Part shown: in pieces, positions 36,195 through 45,464 of the stretch
How the letters are laid out: the number at the start of each line of letters is the position of its first letter
Numbering within the stretch: position 1 is the first letter of the stretch
Assembly: GCA_963771735.1 (NCBI GenBank)
Contig: CAVYUN010000001.1
Span: forward strand, 248,001 to 312,000
Source of the DNA: 66-474 sp963771735
GTDB taxonomy: Bacteria > Pseudomonadota > Gammaproteobacteria > Xanthomonadales > Rhodanobacteraceae
Reading direction: 5' to 3'
DNA: 64,000 nt
The notes under the pieces: model-generated
Told to the model about the DNA's origin: nothing
What the model saw: the letters and a program-made list of their open reading frames with translations, nothing else
The model's database searches: none
Program-made: the position numbers and the translations under genes

Positions 36195-37157
36195 ATGAGC
36201 ACCCCCAAGCACAGCCGTCTCCTCATCCTCGGTTCCGGTCCCGCCGGTTACACCGCGGCGGTCTATGCCGCACGCGCCAACCTGCGCCCGATGCTGATCA
36301 CGGGACTGGCCCAGGGCGGACAATTGATGACCACCACCGACGTGGACAACTGGCCCGGCGACGTCGAAGGATTGCAGGGTCCCGACCTGATGCGGCGCAT
36401 GGCCGAACATGCCGAGCGTTTCCAGACCGCGATGGTGTTCGACCACATCCACAGCGTCGATCTGAAGCAACGTCCGTTCCGTTTGAAGGGCGACAGCGGT
36501 GAATACAGCTGCGACGCCCTGATCATCGCGACCGGCGCAACCGCCAAGTACCTCGGGATCGAAAGCGAGGAAAAATTCAAGGGCAAGGGCGTGTCGGCCT
36601 GCGCGACCTGCGACGGCTTTTTCTTCCGCAACCAGGACGTGGCCGTGATCGGCGGCGGCAATACCGCGGTCGAGGAAGCGCTGTACCTCGCCAACATCGG
36701 CCGCAAGGTCACGCTGGTGCACCGCCGCGACAAGCTGCGCGCCGAGAAGATCATGCAGGACAAGCTGTTCGAGAAGGCCAACTCCGGCAAGATCGAACTG
36801 GTGTGGAACCACACCGTCGACGAGGTTCTGGGCGACGATACCGGCGTCACCGGCCTGCGCCTTGCCAGCACCGCCGACGGCAGCAAGCGCGAGATCGCGG
36901 TCACCGGCATGTTCGTCGCGATCGGGCACACCCCCAACACCGGCGTGTTCGAGGGCCAGCTCGACATGCACAACGGTTACATCCGGATCAAGAGCGGGCT
37001 GGAAGGCAACGCCACCGCGACCTCGGTGCGTGGCGTGTTCGCGGCCGGCGACGTCGCCGACCACGTCTACCGCCAGGCCGTCACCTCGGCCGGTTTCGGC
37101 TGCATGGCGGCGCTGGATGCCGAGCGCTACCTCGATTCGGTCGGCCTGACAGGCTGA
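36195..37157 (+). CDS. trxB: Thioredoxin reductase
   Basis: FAD enzyme that reduces thioredoxin with NADPH in the cytoplasm. 320 residues. FAD-binding GSGPAGYTAAVYAARANL is at about 13-30, redox-active C136-A-T-C139 lies in VSACATCDGFF, the NADPH-binding IGGGNTAVEEALYLANIG follows, and the C-terminal FAD motif is GVFAAGDVADHVYRQAVTSAG. It lies near aat, as in many gammaproteobacteria. Confidence 0.97.
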   Translation: MSTPKHSRLLILGSGPAGYTAAVYAARANLRPMLITGLAQGGQLMTTTDVDNWPGDVEGLQGPDLMRRMAEHAERFQTAMVFDHIHSVDLKQRPFRLKGDSGEYSCDALIIATGATAKYLGIESEEKFKGKGVSACATCDGFFFRNQDVAVIGGGNTAVEEALYLANIGRKVTLVHRRDKLRAEKIMQDKLFEKANSGKIELVWNHTVDEVLGDDTGVTGLRLASTADGSKREIAVTGMFVAIGHTPNTGVFEGQLDMHNGYIRIKSGLEGNATATSVRGVFAAGDVADHVYRQAVTSAGFGCMAALDAERYLDSVGLTG

Positions 37158-37232
37158 CGCTGGGCGGCATTCCGCGCCAGCACCCATGTGGCGTACGGTG
37201 CGTGCGCTGCACCGCAGTCGCCGCGACGCAGC

Positions 37233-38336
37233 CTAGCCATCGTTGTCGAATTCGGTGATGTGGAACGAGCCATCCGTGCCGCCGAAAACCGCCTGGTTCA
37301 GCCAGAACACGGGAATGGGATCGCGATTGCGCTCCCGGAACCCTTCGCCAACCCAGGGCGTTGCCGCCGCGTCCGGCGCGGCCAGCCGCATCTCCACGGC
37401 AACGTAGCCCAATTTCCGTACCTCCTTGCACAACGCACGAATGGCGGTCGTGTCCGTATCGGGATCGTCCGCCAACCAGTAATCCTGAACGACCAGGATG
37501 TGGCGATCGAAGTAGTTCTCGTCACAGGCAAACCACCCCCGCAATGCGCCATCACGCCCATCGTTCACCAGCAGGCATCGCCGCCTGTGCGAGAGCAACC
37601 GGTCGAATCTCCAGCGCAGCATGTCGTCATCGCGCGCGGCGCACCAGTCTTCCCCGCACGGCGTGGCCCTGCAAAGTTCCGACATGCACGGATCGACCGA
37701 ATCGATCCAGCGCGCGGTGACCTTGCTTCCGCCCCGACGCAGGAAATCCCGACCGCGCCGGCCGGCATCCAGCATGCCACCCGCCATGCTGGCCAGGGAC
37801 CGCGGCATGAACCTCGCGGCATACCCCGCACTGCGCAGGACCTTGACCCGGCGAATCTTGAACGTGGTGGTGACGCCGGCCGTGGCCATCCGCCCGAGCG
37901 CCATCGCATGCGGCGCGCTTTCCTGCGTGCCCGGCATCGCGTACAAGGCGTCGAAGCGCCCCCTGCAGTCGTCGATCGTCTTCTTGAACAGGAACATGGG
38001 CGGCCGCATCTTGCGATGCTCCCCGACGACGCAGAAATGCGAGAGCATGCCCGCGCGGATTTCCCGCCCTTTCCAGCAAACCCTGCGCGGACCCACGCCC
38101 AGCGTGCCGACGACCTTGCCAGTCGGGACGTGGCGCAGGAATTTCAGGTCCGGCTTGCCGTACGGATATTCCAGGTAGTAACGCCGGAACACTTCCTCCT
38201 GCCTGCCGGGCCATCCGATCGTCGTCCCCCAAACCGCGGTGGCTTCGCCACAAGCCCGGGCCAAGTCCGCGTCGACGACTTCGTAATCGTTGACGGATGT
38301 CAACCTGTCCCAGGGGAAAACCGGCTGTGTGTCCAT
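37233..38336 (-). CDS. Probable GNAT-fold acyltransferase, uncharacterised
   Basis: 367 residues from the ATG at 38336; the frame upstream is non-coding. No signal peptide or membrane segment is visible. GNAT-like elements: GKVVGTLGVGPRRVCWKGREIRAGMLSHFCV, resembling strands 4-5 and the acyl-CoA pyrophosphate region, and a second half with a long basic stretch (RRGRDFLRRGGSK) and a C-terminal domain ending in GFRERNRDPIPVFWLNQ. This suggests two GNAT-related halves. The substrate cannot be inferred. It is divergent from the FemAB-like gene (128 bases between starts), so the two acyltransferase-like genes may share a promoter region. Confidence 0.6.
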   Translation of the reverse strand: MDTQPVFPWDRLTSVNDYEVVDADLARACGEATAVWGTTIGWPGRQEEVFRRYYLEYPYGKPDLKFLRHVPTGKVVGTLGVGPRRVCWKGREIRAGMLSHFCVVGEHRKMRPPMFLFKKTIDDCRGRFDALYAMPGTQESAPHAMALGRMATAGVTTTFKIRRVKVLRSAGYAARFMPRSLASMAGGMLDAGRRGRDFLRRGGSKVTARWIDSVDPCMSELCRATPCGEDWCAARDDDMLRWRFDRLLSHRRRCLLVNDGRDGALRGWFACDENYFDRHILVVQDYWLADDPDTDTTAIRALCKEVRKLGYVAVEMRLAAPDAAATPWVGEGFRERNRDPIPVFWLNQAVFGGTDGSFHITEFDNDG

Positions 38337-38464
38337 CGAGGCGTGCGTCCTCCCGACGCTGTCTGATGCAATCTTGCAGCAGCATGCGGGTGGCCGCAGC
38401 CACCGGCACATGCTTGCACCGGCAGCGAGCGAACCGGCTCGCACGCACAGCCTACAATGCAACC

Positions 38465-39607
38465 ATGCTGACCCTGCGCACACACGAATCCATCGACGAA
38501 ATCGATGCCGGCGCGTGGAACGCGCTGGCCGCAGACGACAACCCGTTCGTCAGCCATGCATTCCTGGCGGGCCTCGAACGCGCCGGCTGCATCCGCGACG
38601 CATTCGGCTGGCGTCCGCAACACCTCACGCTGCACGAAGACGATACGTTGATCGGCGCGCTGCCTCTCTACATCAAGGCCAACTCGCACGGCGAATACGT
38701 GTTCGACTGGGCCTGGGCCGACGCCTGGGAACGTGCGGGCGGTGACTACTATCCCAAGTTCCTGTGCGCGGTGCCCTACTCGCCCGTGACCGGACCGCGC
38801 CTGCTGGCCGGCAACGGGCCGGACACCGAGCAGCACCGCGCCACCCTGGCCGCCGGCTTGCGCGAACTGACCGAGCGCACCGGCCTGTCGTCCGCCCACG
38901 TCAACTTCCTGCAGGGCGATGAAACCGAAGCATTCGACGACGGCTGGCTGGCGCGTTCCGACTGGCAATTCCAATGGCGCAATCCAGGCGGCTGGCGCGA
39001 CTTCCAGGATTACCTCGACGCGCTCACGCACAAGCGTCGCAACGCGATCCGGCGTGAGCGCGCGCAAGCAGTGTCGACCGGACTCGACTGCGAATTCCGC
39101 GACGGTGGATCGCTCGACGAAGGCGAATGGCGCACGCTGCACCATCTCTACACCCACACGTTCGACGAGAAAGGCAACACGCCCACGCTGACGCTGGACT
39201 TCTTCCGTCATCTGGGCGGTGCTTTCCCGCAGCGTTCGCACGTCGCATTCGCACGTCGCGCCGGCGACATCGTGGCCGGCGCGTTGTTCCTCTCCAGCCC
39301 CGACACACTTTACGGCCGCTACTGGGGCGCATTCGAACAGGCACCCGGCCTGCACTTCGAGCTTTGCTACTACCAGGGCATCGAACATTGCCTGCGCCGC
39401 GGCCTCGCCCGCTTCGAACCCGGGGCGCAGGGCCTGCACAAACTCGCGCGCGGATTCATGCCGACGCGCACGCATTCGCGCCACTACATCGCCGACCCGC
39501 GCTTGCGCGGTGCGATCCGCATCTCGCTGGCGCAAGAGACCGCATTGCTGGAAGCACGCGGCCGCGAGCTGCTCGCGCACTCCCCGTTTGCGGTGCGCGA
39601 GCCATGA
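38465..39607 (+). CDS. FemAB-like GNAT-superfamily protein (DUF482)
   Basis: 380 residues from the ATG at 38465; the frame upstream is antisense to the neighbouring gene. Family-typical segments: NPFVSHAFLAGLERAGC near the N-terminus, VFDWAWADAWERAGGDYYPKF, AVPYSPVTGPRLL, and the C-terminal GRYWGAFEQAPGLHFELCYY with RFEPGAQGLHKLARGFMPT. The family is annotated as peptidoglycan biosynthesis/recognition, based on weak FemAB similarity; the true reaction is unknown. The stop overlaps the aat start (ATGA), so the two are coupled, which hints at an aminoacyl-tRNA-related role, as FemAB enzymes use aminoacyl-tRNA. That link is inference. Confidence 0.87.
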   Translation: MLTLRTHESIDEIDAGAWNALAADDNPFVSHAFLAGLERAGCIRDAFGWRPQHLTLHEDDTLIGALPLYIKANSHGEYVFDWAWADAWERAGGDYYPKFLCAVPYSPVTGPRLLAGNGPDTEQHRATLAAGLRELTERTGLSSAHVNFLQGDETEAFDDGWLARSDWQFQWRNPGGWRDFQDYLDALTHKRRNAIRRERAQAVSTGLDCEFRDGGSLDEGEWRTLHHLYTHTFDEKGNTPTLTLDFFRHLGGAFPQRSHVAFARRAGDIVAGALFLSSPDTLYGRYWGAFEQAPGLHFELCYYQGIEHCLRRGLARFEPGAQGLHKLARGFMPTRTHSRHYIADPRLRGAIRISLAQETALLEARGRELLAHSPFAVREP

Positions 39608-40356
39608 CGCGGATCCTGCCGCTTGAGCTATTGCCGCCCGATACCTTCCCCGATCCCGACACCGCACTGCGGGAACCGAACGGCCTGCTCGCATTCGGCG
39701 GCGACCTGTCGCCGCAGCGGCTGATCGCGGCATACTCCCGCGGCATCTTTCCGTGGTATTCCGAAGGCGATCCGCTGTTGTGGTGGTCGCCGGATCCGCG
39801 CTGCGTGTTTGCGACCGACGGTGTGCACGTTTCGCACAGCCTCGCGAAATTCCTGCGCCGATGCACCTGGCAATGGAGCGTGGACCATGCTTTCGAAGAC
39901 GTGGTGCGCGCCTGCGCCGCGCCGCGCGAAAACCAGCAAGGCACCTGGATCACGCCCGACATGCAGGTGGCCTACACCAACCTGCACCGGCTCGGCTACG
40001 CGCATTCGCTGGAGATCTGGGACGACGGCAGGTTGATCGGCGGCATCTACGGTGTCTCGACCGGCCGCATGTTCAGCGCCGAATCCATGTTTTCGCGAAG
40101 CACCAATGCGTCGAAGATCGCGCTGCTGGCGCTGGCGCGGACACTCGCGGCGCGCGGATTTCCGTGGATCGACGCGCAGGTGCCCAATCCGCATCTGCTT
40201 CGCATGGGCGCACGCACGCTGCCGCGCAAGCGCTTCCTTGCGGAACTTGAGCGACTCGCCAGCGAAACGTCTTCGCACGACTGGCCGCGCGTGCTCGCGC
40301 CCGTGCGCGAATTGTCGCCGGCAAGGAAACCCGGCGACGATCGAGGCACGCGCTGA
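39604..40356 (+). CDS. aat: Leucyl/phenylalanyl-tRNA-protein transferase
   Basis: N-end-rule enzyme that adds Leu or Phe to proteins with N-terminal Arg or Lys, marking them for ClpAP. 250 residues, within the usual range. Signatures: NGLLAFGGDLSPQRLIAAYSRGIFPWY, LLWWSPDPRCV, TWITPDMQVAYTNLHRLGYAHS, GGIYGVSTGRMFSAESMFS and WIDAQVPNPHLLRMGA. The ATG overlaps the upstream FemAB-like stop. Confidence 0.97.
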   Translation: MTRILPLELLPPDTFPDPDTALREPNGLLAFGGDLSPQRLIAAYSRGIFPWYSEGDPLLWWSPDPRCVFATDGVHVSHSLAKFLRRCTWQWSVDHAFEDVVRACAAPRENQQGTWITPDMQVAYTNLHRLGYAHSLEIWDDGRLIGGIYGVSTGRMFSAESMFSRSTNASKIALLALARTLAARGFPWIDAQVPNPHLLRMGARTLPRKRFLAELERLASETSSHDWPRVLAPVRELSPARKPGDDRGTR

Positions 40357-40451
40357 AGCTTGCCGTTCATGATGAATCGTCGTCGGCGATGTTTCTGAAT
40401 TCCGGCGCCGATCGGCGTACATTGGGCGTCCCGACCACCGGAGATGCCGCC

Positions 40452-40931
40452 ATGACCGACAAGCCCGACCCATTCAAAGCCGCGAAGGAAGCCGCCACCT
40501 CGGGACAGCGTTTCAGCCGGGGCGTGATGGATTCCGCGCAACAGATCTGGCTGGCCGGGCTGGGCGCACTGTCGCGCACCCAGCAGGAAGGTGGCAAGTT
40601 CTTCGACGCGCTGGTCGAGGAAGGCGTGCGCATCCAGGAGAAAACCCACGCCTACTCGCAGGAACAAATGAAGCAGGCACGCGCGCAGGCGACGCCCTGG
40701 GTGGAAGCCGCACGCAAACGCACCAACGCGGCGGTGGGCAAACTCGAGGAAGCCTTCGACGAACGCATCGCGCGCGCGATGAAGCGCATGAACATGCCAA
40801 GCCAGAAGGACGTCGAGAATTTATCCGCACGCGTCGATGCGCTGGCGAAGGAGATCCGCGCCAGCCGCGGTACCGGCGGCACCAAGGCCAAAGCGCGCCC
40901 CGCAAGCAAACGTGCCAAGCCGAAGACCTGA
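40452..40931 (+). CDS. Phasin-family (PhaI/PhaF-like) granule-associated protein
   Basis: 159 residues from the ATG at 40452 with GGAG ten bases upstream. The phasin segment runs from about 25 to 125 and is almost all amphipathic helix (DSAQQIWLAGLGALSRTQQE, then FFDALVEEGVRIQEKTHAY). The tail is Lys/Ala-rich and basic (TKAKARPASKRAKPKT), like the histone-like tails that tie polyhydroxyalkanoate granules to DNA. No PHA synthase is in the window, so a granule role is family-based only. An acyl-CoA-binding protein gene follows nine bases later. Confidence 0.85.
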   Translation: MTDKPDPFKAAKEAATSGQRFSRGVMDSAQQIWLAGLGALSRTQQEGGKFFDALVEEGVRIQEKTHAYSQEQMKQARAQATPWVEAARKRTNAAVGKLEEAFDERIARAMKRMNMPSQKDVENLSARVDALAKEIRASRGTGGTKAKARPASKRAKPKT

Positions 40932-40940
40932 GCATCGGCC

Positions 40941-41201
40941 ATGTCCACCGACCTGGATGACGAATTCCGGCAGGCCACCGAAGACGTCAAGCGGCTGGCG
41001 GAACGTCCCGACAACGATACGCTGCTCAAACTCTACGCGCTGTACAAGCAGGCCACCGACGGCGACGCCAGCGGGCCGAAACCGGGTTTCTTCGATTTCG
41101 TGAATACCGCCAAGTACGAGGCATGGTCGCGCCTGCGCGGCATGCGCAACGACGAGGCACGGCAGAAATACATCCAGCTGGTGCGACAACTGGGCGCGTG
41201 A
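40941..41201 (+). CDS. Acyl-CoA-binding protein
   Basis: 86-residue four-helix ACBP that binds medium- and long-chain acyl-CoA in the cytoplasm. The diagnostic block LYALYKQATDGDASGPKPG is followed by FFDFVNTAKYEAWSRLRGM; the Tyr and Lys residues that contact the CoA and acyl chain are present. Bacterial ACBPs are patchily distributed. The nine-base gap after the phasin gene argues for one transcript and a shared role in acyl-CoA or storage-lipid handling. Confidence 0.93.
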   Translation: MSTDLDDEFRQATEDVKRLAERPDNDTLLKLYALYKQATDGDASGPKPGFFDFVNTAKYEAWSRLRGMRNDEARQKYIQLVRQLGA

Positions 41202-41358
41202 ATCCGGATGCCTTGAACGATCATTGCGATCCGCACGCACGGCCGCGCCGATTCGCCGGCGGCGTTGCCATTGCATGCCCTGCCCGCATTGTCACGATTC
41301 GGTCGACATGCGTGGGCAATCAGTCCTGTCGCCCTCCGAACCGACCCGGTAACCCTTG

Positions 41359-42036
41359 ATGCTGGAGGCGCTGGCCATCGCCAACATCTCCGTTTCGACC
41401 TCGCTGATGTTGTGGTCGATCGTCGATATCAGCCGACGACCGCCGCCGATGCGGGTAATGCGGTGGGTGTGGCCGCTGACCTTCCTGTGGGGCGGCCTGT
41501 TCGCGCTGGCCATGTACCTTTGGTTCGGCCGCGCGCCGCCGCGCGATGTTTCGGACGAACCCGGACACGGACACGACCGTCGTCCGATGTGGCAAAGCGT
41601 GGCGTTGGGCGCGACACACTGCGGCGCCGGCTGCTCGCTTGCCGACCTGCTGGTCGAAGGCGGCATGTTCGTGCTGGGACTTGGCTTCGTGGTCTTCGGT
41701 CACAAGATCTTCGGCAACTGGATCGTCGATTACGCGGCCGCCTTGGTGATCGGCGTCGTGTTCCAGTACGCGGCACTGGCGCCGATGTCGCGCGAACCTG
41801 TCGCCGCGGTGGCATGGAAGGCATTCAAGTCCGATGTGCTGTCGCTGTCGTCATGGCAGGTCGGCATGTACGGATGGATGGCGATCGGCGTTTTCGTGAT
41901 GTTCGGCCCTGCGCCAATGGAGCCGGATCACTGGCTATTCTGGTGGATGATGCAAGTCGCGATGCTGTGCGGTTTCATCACCGCATATCCGGTGAACTGG
42001 TTGCTGATCCGCAGCGGCGTCAAGGAAGCGATGTAG
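41359..42036 (+). CDS. DUF4396 membrane protein
   Basis: 225 residues from the ATG at 41359 (a TTG one codon earlier is possible). Six hydrophobic segments are visible, for example VWPLTFLWGGLFALAMYLWF and GLGFVVFGHKIFGNWIVDYAA. The family motif THCGAGCSLADLLVEG sits between helices 2 and 3, with His and two Cys that could bind metal. The function of DUF4396 is unknown. The gene is 95 bases upstream of the large BNR protein gene on the same strand. Confidence 0.85.
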   Translation: MLEALAIANISVSTSLMLWSIVDISRRPPPMRVMRWVWPLTFLWGGLFALAMYLWFGRAPPRDVSDEPGHGHDRRPMWQSVALGATHCGAGCSLADLLVEGGMFVLGLGFVVFGHKIFGNWIVDYAAALVIGVVFQYAALAPMSREPVAAVAWKAFKSDVLSLSSWQVGMYGWMAIGVFVMFGPAPMEPDHWLFWWMMQVAMLCGFITAYPVNWLLIRSGVKEAM

Positions 42037-42131
42037 CGTTTCGATCCCCGACCACGCCGTGCCATGCCTTTTGACCCATGCCGACGCGTATCCGGCAGCT
42101 ATCATGTCCAGATCATTACGGAGGGTCAGTC

Positions 42132-45100
42132 ATGTCGTATTTCCGTTCCGCCGCCATCGCGACTTGCGTCGCCCTCGCGCTGCCGGCATCCGCGTTGGCG
42201 CCTCCCGTTTCAACCGCCGCACCAGCGACGAACACACGCGCGATGCCGTTCGGCGCCCTGCACTGGCGGTTGATCGGCCCCTTCCGCGCGGGACGCAGCC
42301 TCGCGGTCACCGGCGTGATCGGCCAGCCGAATCATTTCTACATGGGCTCGGTCGACGGCGGCGTTTGGGAAACGATCGACGCCGGGCGCACCTGGCATCC
42401 CATCTTCGACAAGGAACCGGTGGGTTCCATCGGCGCGATCGCGGTTTCGCCGTCGAACCCGAAGGTGATCTATGTCGGTACCGGCGAATCCGACATGCGC
42501 TCGGACATCGCCCAGGGCGACGGCATGTACAAGTCCACCGATGGCGGCAAGACCTGGACGCACATCGGGCTCGCCGACACCCGGCAGATCGCGATGATCC
42601 GGGTCGATCCGCGCAACCCGGACCGGGTGTTCGTGGCGGCGCTCGGCCATCCTTACGCCCCGAACGCCGAACGCGGCGTGTTCCGTTCACTCGATGGCGG
42701 CAAGACCTGGAAGAAGATACTGGGCCCTGACGACAACACCGGCGCCATCGACCTGATCTTCAAGCCAGGCGACGCCAACACCCTTTACGCAGCGCTTTGG
42801 CAGACCCGCCGCCCGCCGTGGAACGTCTATCCGCCTTCCAGCGGCCCCGGATCCGGACTGTACAAGTCGACCGACGGTGGCGACACCTGGACGCACCTCG
42901 AAGGCCACGGCTTTCCCTCGAAGGGACTTGGCCGGATCGGTGTCGCCATTTCCGCTGCCGCGCCCGACCGCATTTATGCGATCGCCGACGCCGACGACGG
43001 TGGCCTGTACCGCTCGGACGACGCCGGCAAGACGTGGAAGAAAATGTCCGGCGACCAGCGCATCTGGCAGCGTGGCTGGTACTTCAGCCAGATCACCGCC
43101 GATCCCGCGAATCCCGATCGCCTGTATGCGATGAACACCATCGAGCTGCGTTCGGACGACGGCGGCAGGAACTTCGTTCCCGTGAAGGGCGACCAGACCG
43201 GCGACGACTACCATGAACTGTGGATCGATCCGGCCAATCCCGCCCGCCAGATCATGGGTTCGGACCAGGGCGCGGCGGTCACGGTCAACGGTGGCAGGAC
43301 CTGGTCGAGCTGGTACAACCAGCCAACCGCGCAGATCTACCACGTGAGCGTGGACAACCGGTTTCCCTACCGCGTGTACGGCGCGCAGCAGGATTCCGGT
43401 GCGGTCGGCGTGCCCAGTCGCTCGGCGTACGACCCGACCATCAGCATGGAGCAGTTCCACGAAGTCACCGCCGGCGGCGAGAGCGGCATGATAGCGCCGG
43501 ACCCGGACGATCCCGACGTCGTCTACGGCGGCACGGTCGACAGGCTGGACCTCAAGACCCAGCAGACGCGGAGCATCGACCCGACGCTCGCGGATCCCGA
43601 CATCTACCGGCATGCATGGACGCTGCCGCTCGCCTTCAACGCGGTCGACCACGGCATCCTGTACTTCGGCAACCAGCGCCTCTGGCAGACCCGCGACGGC
43701 GGCGAGCACTGGACCGCGATAAGCCCCGACCTGTCGCGGCCCGATCCGGGGACGCCGGCCAACCTCGATCCATCCACGGTCGCGGACAACCTGCACCAGG
43801 GCCCCCGCCGCGGTGTGGTGTACGCCATCGGCTCGTCGCCACTCGACGCCAAACTGCTTTGGGCCGGCACCGACGACGGTTTGATCTGGCGCACCGACGA
43901 CAGTGGCGCGCACTGGAGCAACGTGACACCAAAACAGCTCACCGCATGGTCGAAGATCGGCAATATCGAGCCCTCGCACTTCGACAAGTCGACGGCCTTC
44001 GCCTCCGTCGACCGCCATCGGATCGACGACCGCAAGCCCTACATCTACCGCACCAGCGACGGTGGCAAGACATGGCAGTTGGTCGTCGACGGGATTCCTG
44101 ATGGTGACTTCGTCAACGTGGTGCGCCAGGACCCGGTCAACAGGAACTTGCTCTACGCCGGTACCGAGGGCGGCATGTTCGTGTCCTTCGACGACGGCGG
44201 CCATTGGCATTCGCTGCAGCAGAACCTTCCGCACACTTCGGTGCGCGACATCGTCGTCAAGGACGCCGACCTGGTGATCGCCACCCATGGGCGGGGTTTC
44301 TGGATCATGGACGACATCTCGGCGCTCAGGCAGATGGCCGCCTATCCGTCCAATTGGCAGACGCGGCTGTACCAGCCCGAAGCCGCGTATCGAGTACGCA
44401 CACCCGGATTCACGGGCACGCCGATGCCGAAGGACGAACCCACTGCCGAAAACCCGCCATGGGGCGCGTACATCGACTACTCGCTGGCCACGACGCCGAC
44501 CCGGCCGATCGAGGTTTCGGTCTACGACGCCAACGGCAAGCTTGTGCGGCACTATTCCAGTGCCGACAAGGCGCCGCACTACGACCTCGGCAAGGTCAAT
44601 GCGGTGCCGGTGTGGCTGGACCATCCGGTGACGCTGCAGGCCACGCCCGGCCTGCATCGCTTCATCTGGCCGTTGCGATACGCGCCGCCCGCGGCGCTCG
44701 CGGGCGGCAGTGCCTGGAAGGACGGCGTGTGGGCGCCGCCGGGCCAATACACCGTGAAGCTCACGGTGGACGGCAAGACTTATAGCCAGCCACTGACGGT
44801 CATGCACGATCCGCGCGTCACGATCCCGGCCGATGCCTACGTCCAGCAGTTCAAACTGGCGCGCAAGGTCGAGGCCGACCAGGCCAGGCTCGCGACCGCG
44901 ACGCAAGAAGCCGACGCATTGCACAAGGCACTGGGCAAGGCCCGCAAGGGCGCAAGCGGCGAGCTGCTGAAATCAATCGATGCGCTGGATGCGGAAGTGG
45001 TCGCAGCGGCACACATCGTCGAGATCCCCAACCACTTCAATGCCTGGTCCGTGCCGCCGGACAATGTCCGGAGCTTCAGCTACCTCACCACGGCTTTCAG

Positions 45101-45290
45101 CGGCCTGATGCAGGCGGTCGACGGCGGCGCCGACGCCGCACCATCGGCCGACGCGCGAACGGGCTACGCGAAACTCGGCGGCTTGCTGGATGCGTCGTTG
45201 CAAAAATGGAACGCGCTGAAAACGAGCCAGCTTCCTGCGCTTGATGCCAAACTGAAAGCTTCCGGAAAGGCGCCAATCACGCTCAAGTAG
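42132..45290 (+). CDS. Large secreted BNR/Asp-box (sortilin-VPS10-like) beta-propeller, copy 1
   Basis: 1,052 residues from the ATG at 42132, preceded by GGAGGG. The signal peptide is about 24 residues (ALALPASALA). Asp-box motifs (S/T-x-D-x-G-x-x-W) recur: STDGGKTWTHIG, SLDGGKTWKKIL, STDGGDTWTHLE, SDDAGKTWKKMS, TSDGGKTWQLV, SFDDGGHWHSLQ, giving two propellers as in VPS10/sortilin-like proteins. A C-terminal domain of about 300 residues without Asp boxes follows. No glycosidase active-site set is recognised. It is paralogous to the next gene; both are probably exported. The role is unknown. Confidence 0.9.
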   Translation: MSYFRSAAIATCVALALPASALAPPVSTAAPATNTRAMPFGALHWRLIGPFRAGRSLAVTGVIGQPNHFYMGSVDGGVWETIDAGRTWHPIFDKEPVGSIGAIAVSPSNPKVIYVGTGESDMRSDIAQGDGMYKSTDGGKTWTHIGLADTRQIAMIRVDPRNPDRVFVAALGHPYAPNAERGVFRSLDGGKTWKKILGPDDNTGAIDLIFKPGDANTLYAALWQTRRPPWNVYPPSSGPGSGLYKSTDGGDTWTHLEGHGFPSKGLGRIGVAISAAAPDRIYAIADADDGGLYRSDDAGKTWKKMSGDQRIWQRGWYFSQITADPANPDRLYAMNTIELRSDDGGRNFVPVKGDQTGDDYHELWIDPANPARQIMGSDQGAAVTVNGGRTWSSWYNQPTAQIYHVSVDNRFPYRVYGAQQDSGAVGVPSRSAYDPTISMEQFHEVTAGGESGMIAPDPDDPDVVYGGTVDRLDLKTQQTRSIDPTLADPDIYRHAWTLPLAFNAVDHGILYFGNQRLWQTRDGGEHWTAISPDLSRPDPGTPANLDPSTVADNLHQGPRRGVVYAIGSSPLDAKLLWAGTDDGLIWRTDDSGAHWSNVTPKQLTAWSKIGNIEPSHFDKSTAFASVDRHRIDDRKPYIYRTSDGGKTWQLVVDGIPDGDFVNVVRQDPVNRNLLYAGTEGGMFVSFDDGGHWHSLQQNLPHTSVRDIVVKDADLVIATHGRGFWIMDDISALRQMAAYPSNWQTRLYQPEAAYRVRTPGFTGTPMPKDEPTAENPPWGAYIDYSLATTPTRPIEVSVYDANGKLVRHYSSADKAPHYDLGKVNAVPVWLDHPVTLQATPGLHRFIWPLRYAPPAALAGGSAWKDGVWAPPGQYTVKLTVDGKTYSQPLTVMHDPRVTIPADAYVQQFKLARKVEADQARLATATQEADALHKALGKARKGASGELLKSIDALDAEVVAAAHIVEIPNHFNAWSVPPDNVRSFSYLTTAFSGLMQAVDGGADAAPSADARTGYAKLGGLLDASLQKWNALKTSQLPALDAKLKASGKAPITLK

Positions 45291-45304
45291 TATGTCGCAT
45301 ACGT

Positions 45305-45336
45305 CGCGTCATGCACCCCGTGCGGTGCATGACGCG
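45305..45336. promoter_or_regulatory. Perfect 13-bp hairpin between the two BNR genes
   Basis: CGCGTCATGCACC (45305-45317) and GGTGCATGACGCG (45324-45336) pair around CCGTGC. No T-run follows. It begins 14 bases after the copy 1 stop, so it may act as a transcript-end or mRNA-stabilising stem. Its CGCGTCATGCA arm is also the half-site of the palindrome at 52285-52302. Confidence 0.5.
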
Positions 45337-45464
45337 GCAGAAGGCTTGCAGGCACGACCATTCCGTACCCGTGGCCGGCACGGGATCCATCTTACTTTTG
45401 GCACTCCCGTGCATGCCATGCCGGGTTTAGCCTCAATCCTTTTTCGCCGTGAGGGGTGATCGAG

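Noticed and set aside
42687..44924. Long minus-strand open frame inside BNR copy 1
   Set aside because: Shadow of a gene with strong Asp-box repeats; no recognisable protein on the minus strand.
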